This document shows, in pieces, positions 27,583 through 35,885 of a DNA stretch of 64,000 nt. Below the pieces are notes generated by a model that saw only the letters and a list, made by a program, of their open reading frames with translations, had not been told where the DNA came from and ran no database searches. Source of the DNA: JBBDLF01 sp040879025 (GTDB taxonomy: Bacteria; Pseudomonadota; Gammaproteobacteria; Pseudomonadales; Pseudohongiellaceae); contig JBBDLF010000039.1 of the NCBI GenBank assembly GCA_040879025.1, positions 62,001 through 126,000 of the forward strand, written 5' to 3'. The first letter of the stretch is position 1; each line of letters starts with the position of its first letter. Both the position numbers and the translations under genes were made by a program.

Positions 27583-28416
27583 TCAGACGGCAACAGGGGC
27601 GGAAATGGAGGGGTGCGGATCATAACGCAGCATTTCAAAATCTTCAAAGCGGTAGTCGTAGATAGTTTTCGGCCGTCGCTTCAGCACCAGTTCGGGAAGT
27701 GGCCTCGGTTCGCGTTTTAATTGGGTTTTCACCTGTTCCAGGTGATTGCTGTATATATGACTGTCACCGGTCACCACGATGATTTCCCCGGGCTGCAGGT
27801 CGCACTGTTGCGCCAGCATATGCGTCAACAACGCCAGCGAAGCGGTATTGTACGGAAGTCCGAGCAGGCTGTCGGATGACCTGATAAGCAGCTGCGAAGA
27901 CAGGCGTCCGGCCGCGACATAAAACTGATACAGTAGATGGCAGGGGGGCAGTGCCATTCGGCCGCGACGGACGTTATCCTGGGGCGACAGGGATTCATCC
28001 GGAAGATATTCCACGTTCCAGCCATGAAACAGAATCCGGCGACTGTCGGGGTTGTTTTTCAGACAATCCACAACGTAGTCAATCTGGTTGATAGTGGAAC
28101 CGTCGCGAGTTGGCCAGGCGGTCCACTGACGGCCATAGATCGGACCCAGATCACCCCCTTCGGTTGCCCACTCATCCCAGATACTGACGCCGTTTTCTCT
28201 CAACCACTTGGTATTGGTATCGCCATTCAAAAACCAGATGAGCTCGTTGGCGATGCTTTTGAAATGCAGCTTCTTTGTGGTTAACAGGGGAAACCCGGCC
28301 GCCAGATCATGTCGAAACTGGCGTCCAAACACCGATAGTGTGCCGGTGCCGGTGCGGTCGGATTTGTGAAGACCGTTATCGAGAATATCCTGTAACAGAC
28401 CGAGATATTGTTGCAT
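27583..28416 (-). CDS. thyA: Thymidylate synthase
   Basis: A 277-residue enzyme making dTMP from dUMP and methylenetetrahydrofolate. The catalytic Cys is in ALPPCHLLYQFYV, and LLGLPYNTASLALL and GDSHIYSNH are further hallmarks. It is 13 residues longer than the E. coli 264 form. Its product dihydrofolate is the substrate of FolA, encoded next to it. Confidence 0.96.
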   Translation of the reverse strand: MQQYLGLLQDILDNGLHKSDRTGTGTLSVFGRQFRHDLAAGFPLLTTKKLHFKSIANELIWFLNGDTNTKWLRENGVSIWDEWATEGGDLGPIYGRQWTAWPTRDGSTINQIDYVVDCLKNNPDSRRILFHGWNVEYLPDESLSPQDNVRRGRMALPPCHLLYQFYVAAGRLSSQLLIRSSDSLLGLPYNTASLALLTHMLAQQCDLQPGEIIVVTGDSHIYSNHLEQVKTQLKREPRPLPELVLKRRPKTIYDYRFEDFEMLRYDPHPSISAPVAV

Positions 28417-28449
28417 GTGGGGGTTCGCCGTAGCCTACGCTGGTGCCGG

Positions 28450-29247
28450 TTATTTTACAGTGGGATTTTCGCGTTTTCCGTAAGCGACGGCCATCAGGAT
28501 GGCGCCAGCGGCTATCATGGGAATCGAGAGCAATTGTCCCATTGTCAGCCAGTCCAAAGCAACAAAGCCGATGTCGAAATCAGGTTCCCGAAAAAACTCC
28601 ACGAAGAAACGCGCCGACCCGTAGCCGATGCCAAACAGTCCGGCGACGGCGTAACGCGGTCGGGGCGTGGATGAAAACCACCACAGCAAGGCAAACAACA
28701 ACACCCCCTCCAGGGCGAATTCATATAGCTGGGAGGGGTGTCTGGGCTGTTGATCCACATGCGGAAACACCATTCCCCAAGGCACACCAGTGGGCCTGCC
28801 CCACAATTCACCGCCAATGAAATTGCCCAAACGGCCGGCGGCGATGCCAAACGGCGCCAGTGGCGCGCCGAAATCGAGTACGTCACCGTAATGCTTGTTC
28901 AATCGGCGCGTATAGAGCCAGGCAGCCGCCATCACCCCGAGAAGTCCCCCGTGAAATGACATGCCCCCTTCCCAGACGCGGAACAGCCAGAGCGGATCCT
29001 GGAGGAACTGGTCAAAGTTATAAAACAGCACGGAACCGAGCCGGCCACCGACAACCGCACCCAAGGCGCCATAGAAAATCAGGTCTGAGAGTTGCTCCTG
29101 GGTCCAGACATCGCGGGTTCTCGCCGCCCGGTATTTCGCCAGCAGCCACGCGCCGCCGAACGCCACGATATACATGATGCCATACCAGTGGACATCGAGG
29201 GGGCCGATAGAGAAAGCTACCGGATCAATTCGAGGATAATTCAACAT
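28450..29247 (-). CDS. lgt: Prolipoprotein diacylglyceryl transferase
   Basis: A 265-residue inner-membrane enzyme with about seven membrane segments that adds diacylglycerol to lipobox cysteines, such as those of the lipoproteins encoded at 2076 and 33961. The family signature GRLGNFIGGELWGRPT and the early MSFHGGLLGV segment (with an essential His) are present. It is the first gene of lgt-thyA-folA. Confidence 0.96.
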   Translation of the reverse strand: MLNYPRIDPVAFSIGPLDVHWYGIMYIVAFGGAWLLAKYRAARTRDVWTQEQLSDLIFYGALGAVVGGRLGSVLFYNFDQFLQDPLWLFRVWEGGMSFHGGLLGVMAAAWLYTRRLNKHYGDVLDFGAPLAPFGIAAGRLGNFIGGELWGRPTGVPWGMVFPHVDQQPRHPSQLYEFALEGVLLFALLWWFSSTPRPRYAVAGLFGIGYGSARFFVEFFREPDFDIGFVALDWLTMGQLLSIPMIAAGAILMAVAYGKRENPTVK

Positions 29248-29393
29248 CGTCAGTTTTCAGGAAACGTCTGGATAAGTGATCAATGGCGGTTGATCGTCGG
29301 TCATGCGACAAAAAGTGTCAAGTTACCCGGAAGAATGCCTGTTGCGCCGGCGAACCTCTGGTTCGGGGGGCCAAAAGTCATTACCATCCGGTT

Positions 29394-30275
29394 ATGTGTC
29401 TGATTGTTTGCGCCTTTCAACCCGCCGCCTCCTTTCCTCTGGTGCTGGCCGCCAATCGGGATGAGTTTTATACGCGCCCGACCCGGCCCGCCAAATTCTG
29501 GGACGAAGCGCCGGAGACCGCACATATTCTCGCGGGTAAGGACTTACTTCAAGGGGGAACATGGCTGGGCATAACCCGCGACGGCCGCTTTGCCGCAGTA
29601 ACCAACTACCGTGATCCGGTTCTGACGGAAGCCCGGGAGCGATCCAGAGGGGCTCTGGTGCGGGATTATCTGCAAGGCGCGCTGTCACCGCGGGACTATG
29701 TCCGTGGTCTGCGGCAAACCCTGCCTGACTTCGCCGGCTTCAATCTGCTTGTCGGTGATCGTTCCACGCTTTATTACTGCCACAACATACCCGGTCAGGG
29801 GGCGGACGCGCAGCGACCAGAAACAGTCAACGGTGCCGGTTCGGGACGCGAACTCTCCCCCGGCATTTACGCCATTTCCAATGGTTTACTGGACGCGCCA
29901 TGGCCGAAGGTCGTCAAGGGCCGCGAGAACCTGCGCCGGTATCTCGAAAATTCAGGGGGACCCGTTACCGACGGCCTGCTCAAGCTGATGACTGATCGAG
30001 ATGCAGCCACCGACGCCGAGTTGCCGCAAACCGGAGTGGGTCTGGAACTGGAAAGAGTTTTGTCGGCGGTATTTATCCATAACCCCCCCAGGGGATACGG
30101 GACCCGGTCCAGCACCGCCCTGATCATGGACAACGCCGGGCTGGTCCGGCTCAGCGAGCAGAATTACGATGCCACCGGACAGGCCACCGACAGAAACCAT
30201 TTCGAGTTTAAACTGACTTCCTGGAATCATGAGGTACGGGACGAACGCAGCAGGCGATCGACACCGGCATTATAA
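29394..30275 (+). CDS. NRDE/TANGO2 family protein
   Basis: 293 residues of the NRDE (TANGO2) family. The start chosen is the ATG at 29394, giving MCLIVCAF with the conserved Cys2 that marks the family and the namesake ANRDEFY near residue 21. An open frame of 37 more codons upstream has no similarity. TANGO2-like proteins are linked to heme or lipid metabolism in eukaryotes; the bacterial role is unsettled. It is transcribed against its neighbours, and its last 49 bases overlap the end of ptsP tail to tail. Confidence 0.88.
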   Translation: MCLIVCAFQPAASFPLVLAANRDEFYTRPTRPAKFWDEAPETAHILAGKDLLQGGTWLGITRDGRFAAVTNYRDPVLTEARERSRGALVRDYLQGALSPRDYVRGLRQTLPDFAGFNLLVGDRSTLYYCHNIPGQGADAQRPETVNGAGSGRELSPGIYAISNGLLDAPWPKVVKGRENLRRYLENSGGPVTDGLLKLMTDRDAATDAELPQTGVGLELERVLSAVFIHNPPRGYGTRSSTALIMDNAGLVRLSEQNYDATGQATDRNHFEFKLTSWNHEVRDERSRRSTPAL

Positions 30276-32500
30276 AGCGCGAGATCCACGGCGCTTCGTA
30301 TCATCTGGACGTCATCCAGTTGCATCACCTGATCGAGCAGGTCCTGGGCCGCATCCATTGTGATCGAACGCAGAACCGACTTCACTTTCAACAGTGTGGA
30401 AGCGTTCATTGAGAGTATGTCAAAGCCCATGGCCATCAGCAGCACCGCAGCGCCCGGATCGCCCGCCATTTCACCGCAGATACTGACCGTTTTCCCTTCG
30501 GCGTGGGTCGCCGTTACGACGTATTGCAGGGCGGCGAGAACCGCCGGATGAAACGAGGAGTACAGGCTGGCGACCCTGGGGTTGTTGCGATCCACCGCCA
30601 GCAGGTATTGAGTCAGGTCATTGCTGCCAACTGAAATAAAATCCACCATCCGCGCCAGCGCCCGGCTCTGATAAACCGCGGCAGGCAATTCGATCATTAC
30701 GCCTACCGGGGGAAACCGGACCTCCAGCCCCTCCTGTACCAACTCCCGGTGGGATTTCTTGATCAGTTGCATGGCACCGATCACTTCATTGACGTTGCTC
30801 ACCATCGGCAGCATGACCTGCAGATTATCCAGCCCGACACTGGCGCGGAGCATGGCGCGGAGCTGGGCGGTGAAAATTTCCGGGTGGTCCAGGGTAACGC
30901 GTATGCCACGCCAGCCCAGAAAGGGGTTGGCCTCATCAATGGGAAAATAAGGCAGGGCCTTGTCACCGCCTATATCCAGCGTTCGCATCGTCACCGGCTT
31001 GGGCGCGAAAGCCTCCAGCTGCTCACGATAGATTCTCGTCTGTTCCTGTTCACTGGGGAAACGCTCGGCCAGCAGAAAGGGAACTTCAGTGCGGAACAGG
31101 CCTATGCCCTCAGCGCCCTGGTCCAATGACTGCATGACATCCGACATCAGACCGGTATTGACCCACAGGTGCACCCGGTGCTTGTCCGCCGTCTCGCAGG
31201 GAAGGTCCTTCAGGCCTTCAAGACCCTTGATCAACAGGTCCTGTTCCCGGAGAGTTTCCTCGAAACGCCTGCGCAGTTCCTCGGTGGGATTACCGATGAC
31301 CTGGCCGTTGTAGCCGTCAACGATGACGTCTTTGCCATCCAGCCTGTTGTATGGCAGGTCGATAACGCCCATGACAGTCGGGACGCCCATCGTGCGGGCC
31401 AGAATCGCCACATGCGAATTACCCGAACCCTTGACGGAGATAAGCCCCTTGAGCTTCTCGCCGGGAACATCGGCCAGCATGGCCGGAGTCAGTTCCTCGC
31501 TGACAAGGATGGTATTGTCCGGATAGGCGGTTATCACCGGTTCCTTCTCCTGAAGGTACGACAGGATGCGGGAGCACAGGTCTTTGATATCCACCGCCCG
31601 TTCCCGCAGGTAGGGATCATCCATGCGTTCAAAATTCCCGACGTGTTCACGCGCGACATTGGCGAGGGCGCCCTGGGCCCAGTTGCCCAGTCGTATCTGA
31701 TCGACCACTTCCTTGCCGATGGCGTTGTCATCCAGCATACGCAGATACACATCAAACAGTTGGCGCTCCTCCTCTCTCACCACACCCGCCATCTTGTCGC
31801 GCAGGGTTCTGATATCCTCGCGCACGGAATTGATGCTGGTATTAAACCAGTCAATCTCCTTAGTGATGTCCTTGGCCGGCCTCGTCGGTATGGTCTTCAG
31901 ATCCGCAGGAGGAAAAACAACAACGGCCTGTCCGATACCCACCCCGGAGGAGCCGGAGATACCGGCAAAAATCGTATCGGCAATGCGGTGACCCGAAGGA
32001 CTCAGGCCCTGGATGGCGCCGGTGGCTTCGGCGTGGGCGATCACCCCCGCCAGCTGCGCGGACAGCGTTATCAAAAAGGCCTCTTCACCCTCATCGAAAC
32101 TGCGCTTTTCCCGCTGCTGCACAACCAGCACGCCCAGAACGGCTCTATGGTGAATGATCGGAACGCCGAGAAAGGACTGGAACTCTTCCTCGCCGGTTTC
32201 CGGCAGATAGTGATAGCTGGGGTGGGAAGGCGCGTCATCAAGATTGATGGGCTCGGCATCCTGGGCCACCAGGCCCACAAGGCCCTCACCGACCTGTAGA
32301 CTGACGTGTCCAACCGAGGTGGGATTGAGACCCTGGGACGCCATCAGCACATGACTGTTGACATCCGGGTCCAGCAGATACACAGAACAAACCTGTGTAT
32401 GCATGGCTTCGCTGGTGCGCGTAACGATAATATCAAGGGCCGACTGCAGGTCTCTGGCCGCGTTTACTTCTTGCACGATTCTGCGCAATCTGTCCAGCAT
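30227..32500 (-). CDS. ptsP: Phosphoenolpyruvate-protein phosphotransferase PtsP (EI-Ntr)
   Basis: 757 residues: an N-terminal GAF domain (about 15-155), an EI N-terminal domain, the phospho-histidine domain with His363 in GSGNSHVAILARTMG, and a PEP-binding TIM barrel with GIGLFRTEVPFL and SICGEMAGDP. It phosphorylates NPr in the nitrogen-related phosphotransferase chain. It is paired with rppH upstream, the conserved gammaproteobacterial order. The gene end overlaps the NRDE gene by 49 bases on the opposite strand. Confidence 0.96.
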   Translation of the reverse strand: MLDRLRRIVQEVNAARDLQSALDIIVTRTSEAMHTQVCSVYLLDPDVNSHVLMASQGLNPTSVGHVSLQVGEGLVGLVAQDAEPINLDDAPSHPSYHYLPETGEEEFQSFLGVPIIHHRAVLGVLVVQQREKRSFDEGEEAFLITLSAQLAGVIAHAEATGAIQGLSPSGHRIADTIFAGISGSSGVGIGQAVVVFPPADLKTIPTRPAKDITKEIDWFNTSINSVREDIRTLRDKMAGVVREEERQLFDVYLRMLDDNAIGKEVVDQIRLGNWAQGALANVAREHVGNFERMDDPYLRERAVDIKDLCSRILSYLQEKEPVITAYPDNTILVSEELTPAMLADVPGEKLKGLISVKGSGNSHVAILARTMGVPTVMGVIDLPYNRLDGKDVIVDGYNGQVIGNPTEELRRRFEETLREQDLLIKGLEGLKDLPCETADKHRVHLWVNTGLMSDVMQSLDQGAEGIGLFRTEVPFLLAERFPSEQEQTRIYREQLEAFAPKPVTMRTLDIGGDKALPYFPIDEANPFLGWRGIRVTLDHPEIFTAQLRAMLRASVGLDNLQVMLPMVSNVNEVIGAMQLIKKSHRELVQEGLEVRFPPVGVMIELPAAVYQSRALARMVDFISVGSNDLTQYLLAVDRNNPRVASLYSSFHPAVLAALQYVVTATHAEGKTVSICGEMAGDPGAAVLLMAMGFDILSMNASTLLKVKSVLRSITMDAAQDLLDQVMQLDDVQMIRSAVDLALYNAGVDRLLRSSRTS

Positions 32501-32526
32501 TCGGTCTACGCTCGAGCCGGTCCCGT

Positions 32527-33024
32527 TTAGGGGTTCCGGTTAATGAATTTGTTAAGTGGTTGAATCAATTCCTGCAGGGCGCGGCGGTAGACCTCCCTTT
32601 TAAAATCGATAACCTGCCCCAGCGGGTACCAGTAACTTACCCAACGCCAACCATCAAACTCCGGCGTGCCACTCTTGACCAGATTGATGCGTTCCTCCCC
32701 GGACTCAAGCCCAAGGAGAAACCATTTCTGCTTCTGCCCGATACACACGGGGTCCATATGATGCCTGATGAACTGGACGGGAAGCCGGTAATGCAGCCAA
32801 TCCTGCGTATGGTGGATTATACGGACGTCCTCAGCCTGCAAACCCACCTCTTCATCCAGTTCGCGGTACAGCGCATCCTCGAGCGTTTCTCCCGGTTTGA
32901 TGCCGCCCTGGGGAAACTGCCAGGCCTGCTGACCAATGCGCTTTGCCCACAACAATTGTCCCTGCGCATTGCAAATTACAATACCGATGTTGGGACGATA
33001 GCCTTCGGAGTCGATAACGCTCAT
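32527..33024 (-). CDS. rppH: RNA pyrophosphohydrolase
   Basis: A 165-residue Nudix hydrolase that removes pyrophosphate from mRNA 5-prime ends and starts RNase E-dependent decay. The N-terminal DSEGYRPNIGIVICN is diagnostic, and the Nudix box begins GGIKPGETLEDALYREL near residue 41 and continues DEEVGL. It sits 26 bases upstream of ptsP. Confidence 0.96.
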   Translation of the reverse strand: MSVIDSEGYRPNIGIVICNAQGQLLWAKRIGQQAWQFPQGGIKPGETLEDALYRELDEEVGLQAEDVRIIHHTQDWLHYRLPVQFIRHHMDPVCIGQKQKWFLLGLESGEERINLVKSGTPEFDGWRWVSYWYPLGQVIDFKREVYRRALQELIQPLNKFINRNP

Positions 33025-33186
33025 GTCAGCGAAGCCTCTGATCCTTGGACAGAATCAATCGTCCATTGTTTCACAGTACGGCCGTGCCATTCAATCATGG
33101 AACCGCCTCAAATGGCCATTAATTTTAAATTTATCAATAACTTACTATCTATTCGGTGCCGTGGCGGAGCGCGGGCCGGAAAGGAG

Positions 33187-33192
33187 TATAAT
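33187..33192 (+). promoter_or_regulatory. Candidate -10 box for the HAD gene
   Basis: A perfect TATAAT 33 bases before the ATG at 33225, in the AT-rich space between divergent rppH and HAD genes. No good -35 at the matching distance. Confidence 0.4.
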
Positions 33193-33224
33193 AGCCGCTC
33201 TTTGACCGAGCGACACGGAAGAAC

Positions 33225-33893
33225 ATGCGACTCGCCATTTTTGATCTGGACAATACCCTTCTGGCAGGCGACAGCGACCATGCCTGGGGCGAATTTCTGA
33301 TAAGCCGGAAACTGGTCGATGAAGTGATTCACCGGACACGTAATGACCGTTTTTACCGGGACTATCAGCAGGGCCGACTGAACGTTCACGATTATGTGAG
33401 GTTTACCCTTGAGCCTGTACTCCGTCTGCCGCTTGCCGAACTTGCCGAATTGCACCGCGAATTCATGGAAGATTACATCAACCCCATCATTTTGCCTCGC
33501 GCTGTCGAACTGGTTAAACAACACCGGGAGCAGAACGATTACTGCCTGATCATTACTGCTACCAACCGGTTTATAACCGAGCCAATTGCACGCTGCTTCG
33601 CCGTGGACACGCTACTGGCTACCGACCTTGTCGTCGAGAGCGCCCGCTATACCGGCGCTATCGATGGCGTACCCTGTTTCCAGGCCGGAAAGGTGGAAAG
33701 ACTCGAGCATTGGATACGATTGCGGAATGACGGGTTCAAATTGAAGGACAGTGTATTTTACACGGACTCCCATAATGATTTACCCTTGTTGCGCAAAGTC
33801 AGGTTTCCGATTGCCGTTGATCCGGATCCGGAACTGAAGGAAATCGCCAATAATAATGCATGGAAAGTAATCAGTCTGCGCCAGAGAACCTGA
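33225..33893 (+). CDS. HAD-IB family phosphatase
   Basis: 222 residues of the HAD superfamily, subfamily IB (SerB-like). The nucleophile motif is FDLDNTLLAGDSD at the N-terminus, motif II is in IITATN, and motif IV is DSHNDLPLL. Substrates of such proteins include phosphoserine and lysophospholipids; this one cannot be assigned. The HAD-rppH-ptsP arrangement matches pseudomonads, where the gene is also divergent from rppH. Confidence 0.9.
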   Translation: MRLAIFDLDNTLLAGDSDHAWGEFLISRKLVDEVIHRTRNDRFYRDYQQGRLNVHDYVRFTLEPVLRLPLAELAELHREFMEDYINPIILPRAVELVKQHREQNDYCLIITATNRFITEPIARCFAVDTLLATDLVVESARYTGAIDGVPCFQAGKVERLEHWIRLRNDGFKLKDSVFYTDSHNDLPLLRKVRFPIAVDPDPELKEIANNNAWKVISLRQRT

Positions 33894-33960
33894 CGTTTGG
33901 ATCGACTCTGCGGAGCCTGGGGCGGATTGCTGCAAGTGTGGAACTCCAGTGGCTGGAATA

Positions 33961-35229
33961 ATGCAAAACCGTGGCACTCGCTCCATGGTATTTCTGATAA
34001 TCCTGTTCGTTTGCCTGAGTGGCTGCGACGAGGAATGGATGACCGATGAACCGGCAGCCACGGGTTCACTTGCGCCGGATTCCACCCGAAATTATGACAG
34101 CGTGCAACTGTCAACCTGGTATCTGGATCAGGCTGAGCGTGATTATCACAGTTTGGCTCAATACGCCGGCACCTTTCACCAGGGGCTACTCGGGTTTTTG
34201 GACAACCCGGACGAACCGGGCCTGGAACAGCTTCGCCAGCTTTGGCTGACGGCTCACAGAAGTTACACCGCCACTGCATTGCATCGTTATTTTCTGCAAC
34301 GGCTGGCCGCTACCTCCAGTGAAGCCGCCTCCATCGAGACCCGGCTGAATGAATTGCATTACCGGGTCAATTACTGGCCGATTCTGCCCGGTTATCTGGA
34401 TTACGTTTACAACTATCCCGACAGCGGCCTGATTTTCGATTTGTCTGTTCCCTTGTCGGAAAACAGTCTGCGCAGCCAGCACGGCGTATTTGACCTGTCC
34501 GAGGTAACGACCGGGTTTCATGTGCTCGAATTTCTGTTATGGGGAACCAACAACGCACCCGGTATGCTGCGATCAAGCGCCGATTTTCTTGCGGAGTCGG
34601 AATTGAGTACCGAACAACTCACCGCCGGAATGCAGGTAGCGGATCTCGAAAACAACAGGCGCCGCGAACTGCTGCGAATCGTCAGCCAGATACTGTTGCA
34701 GGATACCAATGCAATAAGCGAGATATGGCTGCAGCAGCGTGGAGATCTGGAACGTGTTCTCGCCGGGCTCGGTCGAGATCACGTGCTGTTACTCCTGCTT
34801 GATTCCCAGGATGAACTGCTGACCCGTGAACTGCTGACAGGTTCACTTTACCTGCTGTTGAACGGTGATTATGTCGGCGGAATTCAGTCGCCTTTCAGCC
34901 ATTCCTCCCAGAATTCCGCTGTGTCCTACCTTGCCAGTGTAGAAAATTTGCTGCGTGGAACAAACGGTGGCGCCACCGAAGTAGCCGCTTTGTATGACGC
35001 GTTTTATCCTGAATTCAGCCGTACGATTTTTCAGCAACTGGACTCCGGCAGGGAATGTCTTGTTGTTCTGTACACCACCGTTGAGCCATCGGTTGATCCG
35101 GCCGCGCAAGTACGAAATGAACAGGCCGTGGTGGAATGCATCAACCTGCTGAGCAATACCAAGAATACTTTCGCAATAGCCAGAGTCAGTCTTGCACTTT
35201 CCATGGGAGCGCTGAACGGGGTTCCCTAG
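33961..35229 (+). CDS. Imelysin-family (M75) lipoprotein
   Basis: A 422-residue exported protein. The signal peptide ends in a lipobox LSGC (near residue 22), so it should be a lipoprotein. The GxHxxE motif that defines imelysins lies in GFHVLEFLLWG (His187, Glu190). Members are iron-regulated outer-membrane or periplasmic proteins with proposed metal-binding roles; peptidase activity is doubtful for most. The start is the ATG at 33961, as a GTG four codons earlier is less likely. Its TAG stop lies inside the left arm of a large inverted repeat. Confidence 0.85.
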   Translation: MQNRGTRSMVFLIILFVCLSGCDEEWMTDEPAATGSLAPDSTRNYDSVQLSTWYLDQAERDYHSLAQYAGTFHQGLLGFLDNPDEPGLEQLRQLWLTAHRSYTATALHRYFLQRLAATSSEAASIETRLNELHYRVNYWPILPGYLDYVYNYPDSGLIFDLSVPLSENSLRSQHGVFDLSEVTTGFHVLEFLLWGTNNAPGMLRSSADFLAESELSTEQLTAGMQVADLENNRRRELLRIVSQILLQDTNAISEIWLQQRGDLERVLAGLGRDHVLLLLLDSQDELLTRELLTGSLYLLLNGDYVGGIQSPFSHSSQNSAVSYLASVENLLRGTNGGATEVAALYDAFYPEFSRTIFQQLDSGRECLVVLYTTVEPSVDPAAQVRNEQAVVECINLLSNTKNTFAIARVSLALSMGALNGVP

Positions 35230-35307
35230 CCCGGACTATTCATGAACCACCTGCTGCGGACGCCGAGATGCCCTCGCTACGGCGGTTCATGAATAGTCCG
35301 GGCTAGG
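35225..35307. repeat. 24-bp perfect inverted repeat between convergent genes
   Basis: CCTAGCCCGGACTATTCATG at 35225-35244 continues four more bases to 35248, and its exact reverse complement lies at 35284-35307, with a 35-base loop. Pairing resumes for three bases beyond one mismatch at the base of the stem. There is no T-run, so it is not a typical intrinsic terminator, though it could stop transcription both ways. The arms hold the TAG stop codons of both flanking genes (imelysin on plus, gcvR on minus). The arm length and symmetry suggest a mobile palindromic or MITE-like element. Confidence 0.85.
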
Positions 35308-35842
35308 AAACCTCTGAAATTTGGCCCGGATTGCCCCGGGCCAGTTGGATGTCGACGATAAGATCGTCGGCGATCCGCTCCAGTTCCGCCTGCAGTTTTT
35401 CCGTATCAAGACCTTCCGGCACTTTAAGCTCCGCCGTAGCGCGAAACAGTAATTCACCGGACATGGGCGCCGGCTCGCATTCGGTATTCAGTTCCTCGAC
35501 GTTCACTCCATGCGAAGCAAGCGCCCGCGAAATTTCGCTTATGATGCCAGGCCGGTCATTACCCACCAGGCTCATGGACAGCGAACGCTGCGTTTTTACC
35601 GGCTCATACGCGCTTTTTTCGACTACGATCTTGAGCGTGTCGGACAGGGTCTGAAGCGCCTGAATCAGACTGTCGGCATTCTCCTCAGCCACATTCACAC
35701 GCAGTATTCCGGCAAACTTTCCCGCCAGTTGCGACATGCTGCTTTCAAGCCAGTTGCCATCGTGACTGACAATGATGCGGGAAAGTTTTTCCACCAATCC
35801 GGGCCTGTCATCCCCGATGATGGTCAACACAAGATAGTTCAT
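35303..35842 (-). CDS. gcvR: Glycine cleavage system transcriptional repressor-like, two ACT domains
   Basis: A 179-residue protein made of two ACT domains (about 3-75 and 90-170), with VLTIIGDDRPGLVEKLSRII and SLVGNDRPGIISEISRALAS as the repeated openings. This arrangement is that of GcvR, which in E. coli binds glycine and antagonises GcvA at the gcv operon. The gcvTHP genes are at 58826-63340, and no gcvA is in the window. The start is the ATG at 35842 (MNYLVLTIIGDD); 13 upstream residues are not family-like. General ACT-domain sensors are the alternative. Confidence 0.82.
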   Translation of the reverse strand: MNYLVLTIIGDDRPGLVEKLSRIIVSHDGNWLESSMSQLAGKFAGILRVNVAEENADSLIQALQTLSDTLKIVVEKSAYEPVKTQRSLSMSLVGNDRPGIISEISRALASHGVNVEELNTECEPAPMSGELLFRATAELKVPEGLDTEKLQAELERIADDLIVDIQLARGNPGQISEVS

Positions 35843-35885
35843 TGGCAGCCTCCGGTTTGCTTGCACGGCCGGTCCGGCCACACGC

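Noticed and set aside
31169..32299. 376-codon plus-strand open frame
   Set aside because: Antisense shadow of ptsP, whose motifs on the minus strand are clear.
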